A stretch of DNA of 64,000 nt, from positions 62,001 through 126,000 of the forward strand of contig NZ_SWDW01000007.1 of the NCBI RefSeq assembly GCF_004919045.1, written 5' to 3'. Shown one piece after another: positions 33,029 to 42,495 of this stretch; position 1 is the stretch's first letter; each line of letters opens with the position of its first letter. Both the position numbers and the translations under genes were made by a program. The notes below the pieces were generated by a model. The model was not told where the DNA came from. It did not search any database and saw nothing but the letters and a program-made list of their open reading frames with translations. This stretch comes from Sinomonas albida (GTDB taxonomy: Bacteria > Actinomycetota > Actinomycetes > Actinomycetales > Micrococcaceae).

Positions 33029-34183
33029 CTACAGGCGGCGGATTGCCTGATCCAAGTCTGCAATAAGATCGTCCGCGTCCTCGATCCCGACGGAAAGCCG
33101 GAGGAGGTTGACGGGGACCGCGAGCTCGGTTCCCTTGACCGAGGCGTGGGTCATCTCCGACGGATAGTTCATGAGTGACTCGATCCCGCCGAGCGACTCC
33201 GCGAGCGTGAAGAGCTGCGTCGCCTCCGCGACCGTGCGCGCAGCGGCCTCGCCGCCCACGAACTGGACCGAGATCATGCCGCCGAAGCGCCGCATCTGCT
33301 GCGCCGCGAGCTCGTGGCCCGGGTGATCCGGAAGTCCCGGGTACAGGACGTTCTCGACTCCCGGCCGGCCCACGAGCCACTCCGCGATCTTCTGGGCGTT
33401 GTCAGAGTGGCGCTCCATCCGCACCCCGAGGGTCTTGAGGCCGCGCGTCGTGAGGAACGCGTCCATGGGCCCGGAGACCGCGCCGACCGCGAACTGCACG
33501 AAGCCGATCTTCTCCGCGAGCTCGTCGTCGCTCACGACGACGGCGCCGCCCACCACGTCGGAGTGCCCGCCGATGTACTTGGTCGTCGAGTGCACGACGA
33601 CGTCCGCACCGAGGGCGAGCGGGTTCTGCAGGTAGGGCGACGCAAAGGTGTTGTCCACGACAAGGAGGGCCCCGCCGTCGTGCGCGATCTCGGCGAGCGC
33701 CGCGATGTCGGTGACCTTCATCATCGGGTTGGACGGGGTCTCGACCCACACGAGCCGGGCGTCCTCCGCGACAGCCGCGCGCACGCCGTCGAGCGCGGAC
33801 ATGTCGACGGGCTGGTTCGCGATGCCCCACGGGCCCAGCACGCGCGAGATGAGGCGGTAGGTGCCGCCGTACGCGTCGTTGCCGAGCACGATCCGGTCTC
33901 CCGGAGAGCACAGCGCCCGGATGAGCGCGTCCTCGGCCGCGAGCCCCGAGCCGAACGAGAACGCGTGCCGGCCGCCCTCGAGCGCCGCGAGCTGCTCCTG
34001 GAGCGCGTCCCGCGTCGGGTTGCCGCCGCGGCCGTACTCGTAGCCCGAGCGGAGGCCGCCGATGCCGTCCTGGGCATACGTCGAGCTGAAGTGCAGCGGC
34101 GGGACGACCGCGCCCGTGCGGGGCTCGAATTCCTGCCCCGCGTGGACGGCGCGGGTGTTGAAGCCGTGGGTGTTCTCGCTCAC
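33029..34183 (-). CDS. metB: Cystathionine gamma-synthase/lyase-family PLP enzyme
   Basis: The 384-residue enzyme belongs to the Cys/Met-metabolism PLP family. The PLP-binding Lys is Lys202 in VVVHSTTKYIGGHSDV; SGYEYGRGGNPTRDALQ and VWVETPSNPMMKVTDI are also conserved. The set of residues is typical of actinobacterial MetB. In the cytosol it could make cystathionine from O-acyl-homoserine and Cys, or cleave cystathionine to cysteine. Its place 29 bp after cystathionine beta-synthase favours the reverse-transsulfuration direction (methionine to cysteine), so the lyase activity may be the physiological one. Confidence 0.93.
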   Translation of the reverse strand: MSENTHGFNTRAVHAGQEFEPRTGAVVPPLHFSSTYAQDGIGGLRSGYEYGRGGNPTRDALQEQLAALEGGRHAFSFGSGLAAEDALIRALCSPGDRIVLGNDAYGGTYRLISRVLGPWGIANQPVDMSALDGVRAAVAEDARLVWVETPSNPMMKVTDIAALAEIAHDGGALLVVDNTFASPYLQNPLALGADVVVHSTTKYIGGHSDVVGGAVVVSDDELAEKIGFVQFAVGAVSGPMDAFLTTRGLKTLGVRMERHSDNAQKIAEWLVGRPGVENVLYPGLPDHPGHELAAQQMRRFGGMISVQFVGGEAAARTVAEATQLFTLAESLGGIESLMNYPSEMTHASVKGTELAVPVNLLRLSVGIEDADDLIADLDQAIRRL

Positions 34184-34212
34184 GTGGGTCTCCTTACGTC
34201 GTGGACCGGAGG

Positions 34213-35598
34213 TTACTTGTTCAGGCTGGCCAGCAGATCGTGACGGGTGACGATGCCAATCGGCGCGCCGACGAACGTCACCATGAGCGCATCCACCTCG
34301 CTGAGCATCTCGCGGGCCGTGGACTGGCTCTCGAGGGAGCCGATGACGGGCAGCCGGTCGCCCATGTGCTGGGAGATCTTGTCCGTGAGCTTCGCCTCGC
34401 CGCGGAAGAGCTTCGCGGACAGCGCCCGCTCGTCGACGGCCCCGAGCACCTCGCCCATGACGACCGGCGGCTCGTTGGACAGGACCGGGAGGTGGCTCAC
34501 GCCGTACTCGGTCATGATGTCGATGACATCCCGCACGGTCTCGTTCGGGTGCGTGTGGACGAGGTCCGGGAGCTTGCCGTCCTTGCCGCGCAGCACGTCA
34601 CCCACCGTCGCCTCGGACTCACCAGGCAGGAACCCGTAGGAGCGCATCCAATCGTCGTTGAAGATCTTCGCGAGGTAGCCGCGGCCGCTGTCCGGGAGGA
34701 TGACGACGACGACCGCCGACTCGGGCAGGTCCCTCGCCGCGCGCAGGGCCGCGACGACCGCCATGCCCGAGGAACCGCCCACGAGGAGCCCCTCCTCGCG
34801 AGCGAGGCGCCGCGTCATGGCGAACGAGTCCGCGTCGCTCACGGCGAGGACCTCGTCCGGGACGTCCTTGTCATAGTTCGAGGGCCACATGTCCTCGCCG
34901 ACGCCCTCGACGAAGTACGGCCGGCCCGTGCCGCCCGAGTAGACCGAGCCCTCCGGGTCGGCGCCGATGACCTTGACCCGGCCGCCGTCGCCCTCCGCAC
35001 GGTCCTTCGAGACGTCCTTGAGGTAGCGGCCGGTGCCGGTGATCGTGCCGCCCGTGCCCGCGCCGATCACCACATGGGTGATCTTGCCGTCCGTGTCGGC
35101 CCAGATCTCGGGGCCCGTGGTCTCGTAGTGGCTCGCGGGGGCGCCGGGGTTGGAGAACTGGTCAGGCTTGAACGCGCCGGGGATCTCCCGGACGAGCCGG
35201 TCCGAGACGCCGTAGTACGACTGCGGCGAGTCGGGCGGGACGGCCGTGGGGGTCACGACGACCTTCGCGCCGTAGGCCTCGAGCACAGCGCGCTTCTCCT
35301 CGCCCACCTTGTCCGGGACCACGAAGATGCATTGGTAGCCCTTCTGCTGCCCCACGAGCGCGAGCCCGACGCCCGTGTTGCCGCTCGTGGGCTCCACGAT
35401 CGTGCCGCCGGGCTGCAACCGGCCGGAACGCTCCGCCTCCTCGATCATCTTGAGGGCGATGCGGTCCTTGATGGAGCCGCCCGGATTGAGGTACTCAAGC
35501 TTGACCAGGACGGTGGCCTTGATTCCCTCAGTCACCTTCTGGAGCTTGACCAGCGGTGTCCGGCCGATGAGCTCGACGACGGAGTTGGCGTAATTCAC
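34213..35598 (-). CDS. cbs: Cystathionine beta-synthase
   Basis: CBS condenses homocysteine with serine (or O-acetylserine) to cystathionine. The 461-residue protein has the PLP lysine Lys44 in LNPGGSIKDRIA, the substrate loop PTSGNTGVGLA, and the PLP-phosphate loop GAGTGGTITGTGRYLK. Two C-terminal CBS domains (residues ~335-458: NETVRDVIDIMTEYGVSHLP and STAREMLSEVDALMV) are typical of the longer actinobacterial type; they may bind adenosyl ligands. The GTG start at 35598 gives NYANSVVELIGRTPLVKL and lies 7 nt from TAGAGT. It heads an operon with metB. Confidence 0.95.
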   Translation of the reverse strand: MNYANSVVELIGRTPLVKLQKVTEGIKATVLVKLEYLNPGGSIKDRIALKMIEEAERSGRLQPGGTIVEPTSGNTGVGLALVGQQKGYQCIFVVPDKVGEEKRAVLEAYGAKVVVTPTAVPPDSPQSYYGVSDRLVREIPGAFKPDQFSNPGAPASHYETTGPEIWADTDGKITHVVIGAGTGGTITGTGRYLKDVSKDRAEGDGGRVKVIGADPEGSVYSGGTGRPYFVEGVGEDMWPSNYDKDVPDEVLAVSDADSFAMTRRLAREEGLLVGGSSGMAVVAALRAARDLPESAVVVVILPDSGRGYLAKIFNDDWMRSYGFLPGESEATVGDVLRGKDGKLPDLVHTHPNETVRDVIDIMTEYGVSHLPVLSNEPPVVMGEVLGAVDERALSAKLFRGEAKLTDKISQHMGDRLPVIGSLESQSTAREMLSEVDALMVTFVGAPIGIVTRHDLLASLNK

Positions 35599-35605
35599 GC
35601 CCCCA

Positions 35606-35611
35606 ACTCTA
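35606..35611 (-). promoter_or_regulatory. -10 hexamer upstream of cbs
   Basis: On the minus strand TAGAGT ends 7 nt before the GTG at 35598. The intervening TGGGGGC could act as a weak ribosome-binding site. Confidence 0.45.
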
Positions 35612-35702
35612 ACGGTTGGCACCGACACCACAGGCGTGGAGGGCAAGCCTAGGCGGGCGCCTGGGGGAAAGTTCGAAGCGACACTCCGCGCGATTGACTT
35701 AA

Positions 35703-35718
35703 TCGAACACACTTTCGA
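35703..35718 (+). promoter_or_regulatory. LexA/SOS box of the mutasome operon
   Basis: TCGAAC-ACAC-TTTCGA matches the actinobacterial SOS box TCGAAC-N4-GTTCGA at all but one position. It lies 10 bp upstream of the imuA ATG, where LexA would block transcription until DNA damage. Confidence 0.85.
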
Positions 35719-35728
35719 AAATGGAGGT

Positions 35729-36493
35729 ATGTCGCTTCCGCTCAGCTCCGCCTCCGCCGCCCCCGCGGCGGGCGAGCTGCGCGCGCTCCAGGAGCGCATC
35801 CACGTGCTGCAGGGCCGGCGCAATCGGCAGGGCTCCTACCCTGTGCTGCCGTGCTTTTCGAACCTCCTCCCGGGCGGACTGCGCGGCGGGGCCGCCTACT
35901 CGCTCGAGACCCCGCTCTCGGTGGCGATGGCCCTGCTCGCGGGGCCTTCGGCGAACGGCGAGTGGTGCGGTGCGGCGGGCATCCCCGACTTCGGGGCGGA
36001 GGCCGCCGCGGGCTTCGGCGTCGCGCTCGAGCGCTTCGTGCTCGTCCCGGACCCCGGTCCCGACTGGCTCCCCGCCGTCTCCGCCCTCGCGGACGTCCTG
36101 CCGATCCTGCTCGTGCGCCCCGGCGGCCGGGTCTCCCCCGGGGATGCGGCGCGGCTCGGTTCACGGCTGCGCGAGCGCGGCGGGACGCTCCTCGTGCTCG
36201 GACCGTGGCCGCAGAGCGAGGGCTCGCTCCGGGTGCGCGGATCGCGCTGGGAGGGGCTCGGCGAGGGGTATGGACACCTGCGCCGCCATGAGGTCGAGCT
36301 CGAGGTCAGCCAGCGCGGGCGGGCGCGGACGGCGACGGTCGACCTCGCGGCGCCCGGGTCGCTCGGGCGGGGGTCGCTAGCGCCCGGGTCACTCGGGCAG
36401 GGCCCGCCGACGCCCGGATCACTCGGGCGGGAGCCCTTGGATCACAGGGCGCCGGGCGGCGTTCGCCCCGCGCTCGCGAGGATTCCCTCGTGA
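35729..36493 (+). CDS. imuA: ImuA'-like RecA-fold mutasome protein
   Basis: ImuA' helps ImuB and DnaE2 carry out damage-induced translesion synthesis. The 254-residue product begins with ELRALQERIHVLQGRR and continues with PVLPCFSNLLPGGLRGGAAYSLE, a RecA-like core with no clear Walker A motif, as is usual for ImuA'. The last 50 residues are a repetitive tail (A-P-G-S-L-G-R-G-type units, three 30-bp repeats at 36351-36433). The ATG at 35729 is preceded by GGAGGT with almost no spacer, so start placement is uncertain; an upstream in-frame start would cross the LexA box. Its stop overlaps the imuB GTG. Confidence 0.88.
   Translation: MSLPLSSASAAPAAGELRALQERIHVLQGRRNRQGSYPVLPCFSNLLPGGLRGGAAYSLETPLSVAMALLAGPSANGEWCGAAGIPDFGAEAAAGFGVALERFVLVPDPGPDWLPAVSALADVLPILLVRPGGRVSPGDAARLGSRLRERGGTLLVLGPWPQSEGSLRVRGSRWEGLGEGYGHLRRHEVELEVSQRGRARTATVDLAAPGSLGRGSLAPGSLGQGPPTPGSLGREPLDHRAPGGVRPALARIPS
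36351..36433. repeat. Three 30-bp tandem repeats in the imuA 3' end
   Basis: Units begin at 36351, 36381 and 36411 with CGCCCGGGTCGCTCGGGCGG and variants, an exact 30-bp period. They encode ten-residue units with the core P-G-S-L-G. Confidence 0.9.
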
Positions 36494-38127
36494 GCCCGGA
36501 GACGCCGTCGGGCATTCCCCGGGCGCTCGTCGTGTGGTTCCCCGACTGGCCCCTGGTCGCGGCCCAGCTGGCGGGCGAGGTACCCGAGCGCGTGCCCGCC
36601 GCCCTCCTCGAGAAGGGCCTCGTGTCGGTGTGCTCGGCGGAGGCCAGGGCCGCGGGCGTGGTCCGTGGGCTCCGCGTGCGCGAGGCGCAGTCCCGCTGCC
36701 CCGAGCTGGTGGCCGTCCACGCGGATCCGGCCCGGGATGGGCGCGAGTTCGAGCCGGTGGTCGCGGCCCTCGAGACGTCGCTCCCGGGAGTGCAGATCCT
36801 GCGGCCCGGGCTGTGCGCCGTACGTGCCCGGGGCGCGGCCCGCTACTACGGAAGCGAAGAGAGCGCGGGAGGGGCGGCGCTCGAGGCGGCGTCTCGCCTG
36901 GGCCTCGAGGCGAGGGCGGGGATCGCCGACTCGGTCTTCGCGGCCGAGCAGGCTGCGCGCCGGGCCGCCGAGCTCTCGCCGCTACTCGTCGTCGCAGGCG
37001 GGGAGTCCGCCGCGTTCCTCGCCGGGCTCCCGGTCACCGCCCTCGGGGAGCCTAAGCTCGCGTCGCTTCTGGTGCGCCTCGGGCTCCAGACGCTGGGCAG
37101 CCTCGCCGAGCTCCCGCCGTCGGACGTCCGCTCCCGCTTCGGCGCGGAGGGGCTCACGGCGCATGCGCGCGCCCGGGGCCGGGACCCGCGAGCCATCGTC
37201 CCGCGCGTCCCGCCCGTGCCGCTCGAGCGCGCCGCCGACTTCGAGCCGGGGCTCGACCGCGTGGACCAGATCGCGTTCGCGCTGCGGCCCACGGCGGAGG
37301 CGTTCGTCGAGGGCCTGCGCGTCCAGGGCCTCGCGTGCACCGAGCTGCGCGTCCACATCACGGACGACGCCGGCCAGCGCTCCGAGCGCACGTGGGGGCA
37401 CCCGCACCACTTCGGAGCGGGCGACGTCGTGGACCGCGTGCGCTGGCAGCTTCAGTCCGGGGGCTCCACGGCGTCCTCGCGGGGGCGGGGCAATCGCCCG
37501 GGCTCGGCGGCGGCCCAATCGCGGACGCCGTGGCGGACCACGGGCGAGGCGCTCGCGGCGCCCGTGGTCCAGATCCGGCTCTCCCCCGACAAGGTGGACC
37601 TCTTGGGACGCCGCGGGCAGGCGCTGTTCGGGGGTGTCGACGAACGCCTCGACCACGGCCTCCGCCGGCTCCAGACCATGCTGGGCCACGGCTCCGTCCT
37701 GCACCCGGTGCCGGGCGGCGGCCGGCTCCTCGCGGAGCGCAGCCTGCTCGTGCCGTGGGGCGAGGACGCTCCCGCCGGCACCGCGGCTCGCGCCAAGCGG
37801 CCCTGGCCGGGCGCGGTGCCGGAGCCCCTGCCCGCGACGGTGTTCGCCGAGCTGCTGCCCGTCCAGCTCCTCGACGACGACGCGGCCCCGCTCCGCGTGG
37901 GCCCGCGCGGAGACCTCGCGGCGCCGCCCGCGTGGTTCTACCCGGGCCCGGGCGCGGGCCGACGGGCCGTGCGGAGCTGGGCGGGACCGTGGCTCCTGCG
38001 GCAGCGCTGGTGGGACGCGGACGAGAGCCGTCATGCCGAGCGGTTCCAGATCCTCGACAGCGAGAACGAGGCTTGGCTCCTGCTCGGCGAAGGCGGCCGC
38101 TGGTGGGCGGAAGCCCGGTACGACTAG
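36490..38127 (+). CDS. imuB: ImuB, non-catalytic Y-family polymerase-like protein
   Basis: ImuB is the hub that links DnaE2 to the sliding clamp. The 545-residue protein has the Y-family fold outline (LVVWFPDWPLVAAQLAG, LRVREAQSRCPELVAV, LPVTALGEPKLASLLVRLGLQTLGSLAELP). The catalytic acidic triad of true polymerases is not present: the first motif reads WFPDWPL and the DE of motif III is absent. The clamp-binding motif expected near residue 350 is not obvious; the stretch 323-355 is an insertion rich in Ser/Arg/Gly. The GTG start overlaps the imuA stop (GTGA). Confidence 0.9.
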   Translation: MSPETPSGIPRALVVWFPDWPLVAAQLAGEVPERVPAALLEKGLVSVCSAEARAAGVVRGLRVREAQSRCPELVAVHADPARDGREFEPVVAALETSLPGVQILRPGLCAVRARGAARYYGSEESAGGAALEAASRLGLEARAGIADSVFAAEQAARRAAELSPLLVVAGGESAAFLAGLPVTALGEPKLASLLVRLGLQTLGSLAELPPSDVRSRFGAEGLTAHARARGRDPRAIVPRVPPVPLERAADFEPGLDRVDQIAFALRPTAEAFVEGLRVQGLACTELRVHITDDAGQRSERTWGHPHHFGAGDVVDRVRWQLQSGGSTASSRGRGNRPGSAAAQSRTPWRTTGEALAAPVVQIRLSPDKVDLLGRRGQALFGGVDERLDHGLRRLQTMLGHGSVLHPVPGGGRLLAERSLLVPWGEDAPAGTAARAKRPWPGAVPEPLPATVFAELLPVQLLDDDAAPLRVGPRGDLAAPPAWFYPGPGAGRRAVRSWAGPWLLRQRWWDADESRHAERFQILDSENEAWLLLGEGGRWWAEARYD

Positions 38128-38229
38128 CCCCCGCGACCGCGCACACCACCGGCGTTGACCCGCCTGACCGACGCTGCCGAGCGCCTGTCGTGCAGGTTCG
38201 CACCGGTCATCAGGAGACAGGAGGAACCG

Positions 38230-41200
38230 ATGGGCTGGAGCAACCCACCCATACCGTGGCAGCAGCTCCACGACATCCTCGAGGGCAAGGAGGTCGCGCT
38301 TCCCACGACCAAGGCCCCGGACCAGTCCGGCGCGGCCAAGTCCACGAGAAGAGGCGCCAAGGCGGCCCGCACGGAAGCGGGCCGCGCACCGATAGAGCAC
38401 GACGGCGGCGACAGCCCCGCATGGTCGCGCAAGCGGGGCCCGTACATCCCGCTCCCCCAGCTCGCCGCGAGTGCTCCCTCAAGCGACGCCGCCGGCGAGG
38501 CGGCCGCGGGTGGCGGGGCCCCGCCGTCGTCCGCTGCCGCCGCAGCGCCCACGGTGCCCTACGCCGAGCTGCACGCCCACTCGCACTACAGCTTCCTGGA
38601 CGGCGCTTCTTCGCCCGAGGAGCTCGTCGAGGAAGCCGTCCGGCTGGGCCTCCACGCCCTCGCGATCACCGACCACGACGGCTTCTACGGCGTAGTCCGG
38701 CTGGCCGAGGCCGCTGAGGCGTACGGCCTCAAGACCGTGTTCGGGGCCGAGCTCTCCCTCGGCCTGAGCGGCCCGCAGAACGGCGTGGCCGATCCGGAGG
38801 GCGAGCACCTCCTCGTGCTGGCCCGCGGCGAGGAGGGCTACCACCGGCTGGCCGGGGCGATCACCCAGGCCCAGCTCGCGGAAGGCGCGGAGAAGGGACG
38901 GCCTGTGTTCGACGCCGACGACGTCGCCGCACGCGTCCGCGGCCACGGCGTCGTGCTCACGGGCTGCCGCAAGGGCGCCGTCCGGCGAGCGCTCGCGGAA
39001 GGCGGGCCCGACGGCGAGGCGGCCGCCGAGCGCGCGGTGCTCGGACTCGTCGAGCGGTTCGGGCGGGACGGCGTCGCGGTCGAGCTCTTCGACCACGGGA
39101 ACCCGCTCGACAGCGCGCACAACGACGCCCTCGCCGCGATTGCCGCCCGGCTCGGGCTCCCGTGCGTCGCGACGAACGCCGTCCACTTCGCCGAGCCGTC
39201 GCGCCACCAGCTCGCCACGACGCTCGCGGCGGTGCGCGCGCGGCGGAGCCTCGACGAGCTCGACGGGTGGCTCCCGGCGAGCGACGGCGCGCACCTCCGG
39301 AGCGGCGAGGAGATGGCCCGCCGCTTCGCGCGCTATCCCGGCGCGGTCGAGAACACCGTCCGCCTCGCCGACGAGCTCGCGTTCCCGCTCCGCTCGGCCC
39401 GCCCGAAGCTCCCGAAGCAGGAGGTCCCCGAGGGGCACACGCCGATGTCCTATCTGCGCGAGCTCGTGGACCACGGCATCACGGATCGCTACGGCACCCC
39501 AGGGCCCGGGTGGCGGGGGCCGGTGCCGCTCGAGGAGGTGCGGGAGCGCGTCGAGAAGGAGCTCCACGTCATTGAACGGAAGGACTTCCCGGGCTACTTC
39601 CTCATCGTCTACGAGATCGTCCAGTTCGCCCGGAGCCAAGGCATCCTGTGCCAGGGCCGGGGATCGGCCGCGAACTCGGCCGTGTGCTACTTCCTGAGCA
39701 TCACGGCCGTGGACAGCATCGCCTACAAGCTCCCGTTCGAGCGCTTCCTCTCGAGCCTGCGCGAGGAGGAGCCGGACATCGACGTCGACTTCGACTCGGA
39801 TCGGCGCGAGGAGGTCATCCAGCACGTCTACGCGAGGTACGGGCGGGGGAACGCGGCGCAGGTCGCGAACGTGGTGAGCTACCGGCCCAAGAACGCCGTG
39901 CGGGACGTCGCGAAGGCGTTCGGCTACAGCCAGGGCCAGCAAGACGCGTGGTCCAAGCGGCTCGAACGCTGGGACGCGCTCTCCGCGGCGAAGCGCACCG
40001 AAGGCGAGGAGGGCGAGACGGACGACGACGGCATCCCGGCTCGCGTCCTCGGCCTCGCCGAGCAGTTCCTCGGCTACCCGCGGCACCTCGGCATCCACTC
40101 GGGCGGCATGGTCCTCACCGAACGGCCCGTGGGCGAGGTCGTGCCGATCGAGCACGCGCGCATGGAGAACCGCACGGTGCTGCAGTGGGACAAGGACGAC
40201 TGCGAGTGGATGGGGCTCGTCAAGTTCGACCTCCTAGGCCTCGGGATGCTCGCGGCACTCCAGTACTGCTTCGACCTCGTGGACGAGAACTTCGGCGAGC
40301 GCTGGCGCATCGAGGACATCCCCAAGGAGGAGCCGGCGGTCTACGACATGCTGTGCCGCGCCGACTCCGTGGGCGTGTTCCAGGTCGAATCCCGCGCGCA
40401 GATGAGCACGCTGCCGCGCCTCCGCCCGCGCTCGTTCTATGACCTCGTGGTGGAGATCGCGCTCATCCGACCAGGCCCGATCCAGGGCGGAGCCGTGCAC
40501 CCGTACATTCGCCGCCGGGCCGGCGAGGAGAAGGTCACGTACCCCCATCCCCTTCTCGAACCGGTGCTCGAGCGGACGCTCGGCGTGCCGCTGTTCCAGG
40601 AGCAGCTCATGCAGATGGCCATGGCGATCGGCGGCTGCAGCGCCGAGGACGCCGACCTGCTGCGCCGCGCCATGGGATCCAAGCGCGGGGTCGAGAAGAT
40701 CGGGAGCCTGCGCGAGAAGCTCTTCGCGGGCATGGCCGCGAATGGCCTGACGGCCGAGGAGGCCAAGGCCGTCTACACGCAGATCGCCGCTTTCGCCGAC
40801 TTCGGCTTCGCGGAGTCCCACTCGATCAGCTTCGGCGTGCTCGTGTACGCGAGCTCGTGGCTCAAGCTGCACTATCCGGGCGCCTTCCTCGCCGCGCTCC
40901 TGCGAGCGCAGCCCATGGGCTTCTACTCGCCACAGACCCTCGTGGCGGACGCCCGCCGGCACGGCGTGCACGTGCTGCGCCCGGACATCCTGCTCTCGCG
41001 CGCCGACGCGTGCCTTGAGCCCGACACGGACGGCCGCGGCGGGGGCCACGCCCCCGAGCGGGGCGGCCTCGACGCGTGCCTCGAGCTCTTCCAGCCGAGG
41101 ATCGGCGGGTTCGACCAGGACGCGCCCGACGACGGCCCTGCCCACCGCCGGGACGCGTCCCACGCGGTGCGGCTGGGCCTCTCGAGCGTCACGGGCATCG

Positions 41201-41865
41201 GCCAGGACCTCGCGGAGCGGATCGTCGCCGACCGCGAGGCGAACGGCCCCTTCCGGGAGCTCACGGAGCTCTCGCGCCGCACGGGCCTCACCGCGGAGCA
41301 GCTCGAGGCGCTCGCCTCGGCCGGGGCCCTCGACTCCCTGGGGCTCACAAGGCGCGAGGCGCTGTGGCAGTCGGGCGCGGCGGCACTCGAGCGGCCGGGC
41401 CAGCTCCCCGGGACCCAACCGTACGTCCAGCCGCCGCTCCTGCCCGAGCTGAGCGATGAGGAGACGGTGGCCTACGACCTCTGGGCGACCGGCGTCGCGA
41501 CCGACAGCCACCCGGTCCGTCACGCGCGCGGTCCCCTCGACGCCCGCGGCGTCCTCCGCATCGAGGCCCTGCACACGGCGGAGCCCGGCAGCCGAATCGA
41601 GGCTGCCGGGCTCGTCACCCACCGTCAGCGGCCGCAGACCGCGCAGGGCATCACGTTCATGAACCTCGAGGACGAGACCGGGATCCTCAACGTGGTCTGC
41701 AGCATCGGCGTGTGGACGCGCTATCGGCGCGTCGCCCAGAGCGCGAGGGCCATGGTGGTCCGCGGGATCCTCGAGCGGAGCAAGGAAGGCGTCACGAATC
41801 TCGTGGCCGATCGGCTCGAGGCCCTCCCCCTCAGGGCCAAGACGTCCTCGCGGGACTTCCGCTGA
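38230..41865 (+). CDS. dnaE2: Error-prone DNA polymerase III alpha subunit DnaE2
   Basis: DnaE2 is the catalytic member of the SOS mutasome and bypasses DNA lesions with mutations. The 1211-residue protein begins with a variable linker of about 110 residues. The PHP domain follows (YAELHAHSHYSFLDGASSPEE). The polymerase active site is seen in EEPDIDVDFDSDRREEVIQ, and GRGSAANSAVCYFL and HLGIHSGGMVL are family motifs; the OB domain near the C-terminus has AAGLVTHRQRPQTAQGITFMNLED, abbreviated. The start at 38230 (GWSNPPIPWQQLHD) is set by AGGAGG at 38219-38224; an upstream in-frame extension lacks such a site. It is the third gene of the LexA-controlled operon. Confidence 0.95.
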   Translation: MGWSNPPIPWQQLHDILEGKEVALPTTKAPDQSGAAKSTRRGAKAARTEAGRAPIEHDGGDSPAWSRKRGPYIPLPQLAASAPSSDAAGEAAAGGGAPPSSAAAAAPTVPYAELHAHSHYSFLDGASSPEELVEEAVRLGLHALAITDHDGFYGVVRLAEAAEAYGLKTVFGAELSLGLSGPQNGVADPEGEHLLVLARGEEGYHRLAGAITQAQLAEGAEKGRPVFDADDVAARVRGHGVVLTGCRKGAVRRALAEGGPDGEAAAERAVLGLVERFGRDGVAVELFDHGNPLDSAHNDALAAIAARLGLPCVATNAVHFAEPSRHQLATTLAAVRARRSLDELDGWLPASDGAHLRSGEEMARRFARYPGAVENTVRLADELAFPLRSARPKLPKQEVPEGHTPMSYLRELVDHGITDRYGTPGPGWRGPVPLEEVRERVEKELHVIERKDFPGYFLIVYEIVQFARSQGILCQGRGSAANSAVCYFLSITAVDSIAYKLPFERFLSSLREEEPDIDVDFDSDRREEVIQHVYARYGRGNAAQVANVVSYRPKNAVRDVAKAFGYSQGQQDAWSKRLERWDALSAAKRTEGEEGETDDDGIPARVLGLAEQFLGYPRHLGIHSGGMVLTERPVGEVVPIEHARMENRTVLQWDKDDCEWMGLVKFDLLGLGMLAALQYCFDLVDENFGERWRIEDIPKEEPAVYDMLCRADSVGVFQVESRAQMSTLPRLRPRSFYDLVVEIALIRPGPIQGGAVHPYIRRRAGEEKVTYPHPLLEPVLERTLGVPLFQEQLMQMAMAIGGCSAEDADLLRRAMGSKRGVEKIGSLREKLFAGMAANGLTAEEAKAVYTQIAAFADFGFAESHSISFGVLVYASSWLKLHYPGAFLAALLRAQPMGFYSPQTLVADARRHGVHVLRPDILLSRADACLEPDTDGRGGGHAPERGGLDACLELFQPRIGGFDQDAPDDGPAHRRDASHAVRLGLSSVTGIGQDLAERIVADREANGPFRELTELSRRTGLTAEQLEALASAGALDSLGLTRREALWQSGAAALERPGQLPGTQPYVQPPLLPELSDEETVAYDLWATGVATDSHPVRHARGPLDARGVLRIEALHTAEPGSRIEAAGLVTHRQRPQTAQGITFMNLEDETGILNVVCSIGVWTRYRRVAQSARAMVVRGILERSKEGVTNLVADRLEALPLRAKTSSRDFR

Positions 41866-41914
41866 GACTCTGCTATTCCCCCTACGCCCTCGCCTGCTCT
41901 CTCCTGCGGTCCTC

Positions 41915-42313
41915 CTACGACACCGGCGGCTGCGGCGCGTTCTGCCACAGGCCCAGGACGTTGCCCTCAGTGTCCTTGAAGTAGGCCGAGAAGCCCATGT
42001 CCCCGACCGGGACCTTGGGCGCCACCGTGGTGCCGCCGAGCGATTCGATCTTGGCGAGGGCCGCGTCGATGTCCTCGACGTCGACCGTGATGACCGGCGA
42101 CTGCGGGAACTGCTCGTTGCGCGTGTACATGCCGCCGTTGATGGCACCCGGCTCAGTGGGCGCGCCCGTCTCGCTCGACGGCGTGGTGCCCACCATCGTG
42201 TAGTCCATGTTGGGGACCGGCATGATGTTCCATCCGAAGGCCTCAGAGTAGAACGACCCAGCCCGCGACGAATCGTCTGCGGGAATCTCGAAGTGCACGA
42301 CTTTTCCGGACAT
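41915..42313 (-). CDS. VOC-family (glyoxalase/bleomycin-resistance fold) protein
   Basis: The 132-residue protein is a single VOC domain built of two beta-alpha-beta-beta-beta modules: KVVHFEIPADDSSRAGSFYSEAFGW at the start and VEDIDAALAKIESLGGTTVAP with FSAYFKDTEGNVLGLWQ at the end. The putative metal ligands are His7 and Glu in DTEGN. Many family members bind small ligands or break down toxins; this substrate is unknown. The ATG at 42313 gives SGKVVHFE; an upstream extension of six residues is less likely. The 164-bp gap to the next gene contains a small hairpin at 42339-42359. Confidence 0.9.
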   Translation of the reverse strand: MSGKVVHFEIPADDSSRAGSFYSEAFGWNIMPVPNMDYTMVGTTPSSETGAPTEPGAINGGMYTRNEQFPQSPVITVDVEDIDAALAKIESLGGTTVAPKVPVGDMGFSAYFKDTEGNVLGLWQNAPQPPVS

Positions 42314-42495
42314 GCTGCCGCCTTCTCTCAAGAGGTGCAGGCGCCCATTGGGTGCGCCTACGGCGATTGTTGGCCCCGGATTCGGACAGGGTCAAGGCTT
42401 CGCGTGTCAGGGTGCAGGGGCAGCGGGAAGGTTCGCGGGCCGGTCCCGAGGCGGGTCGGGCGATCCGTGTCGGTGCCTCGTGACATGATGCTTCG

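Noticed and set aside
33001-35728. SAM or other riboswitch at the metB-cbs operon
   Set aside because: The cbs start lies 7 nt from a -10 hexamer, leaving no room for an aptamer, and no typical conserved core was seen.
40234-42147. 637-codon minus-strand frame overlapping dnaE2
   Set aside because: Shadow of dnaE2; it also runs into the VOC gene and shows no protein family pattern.
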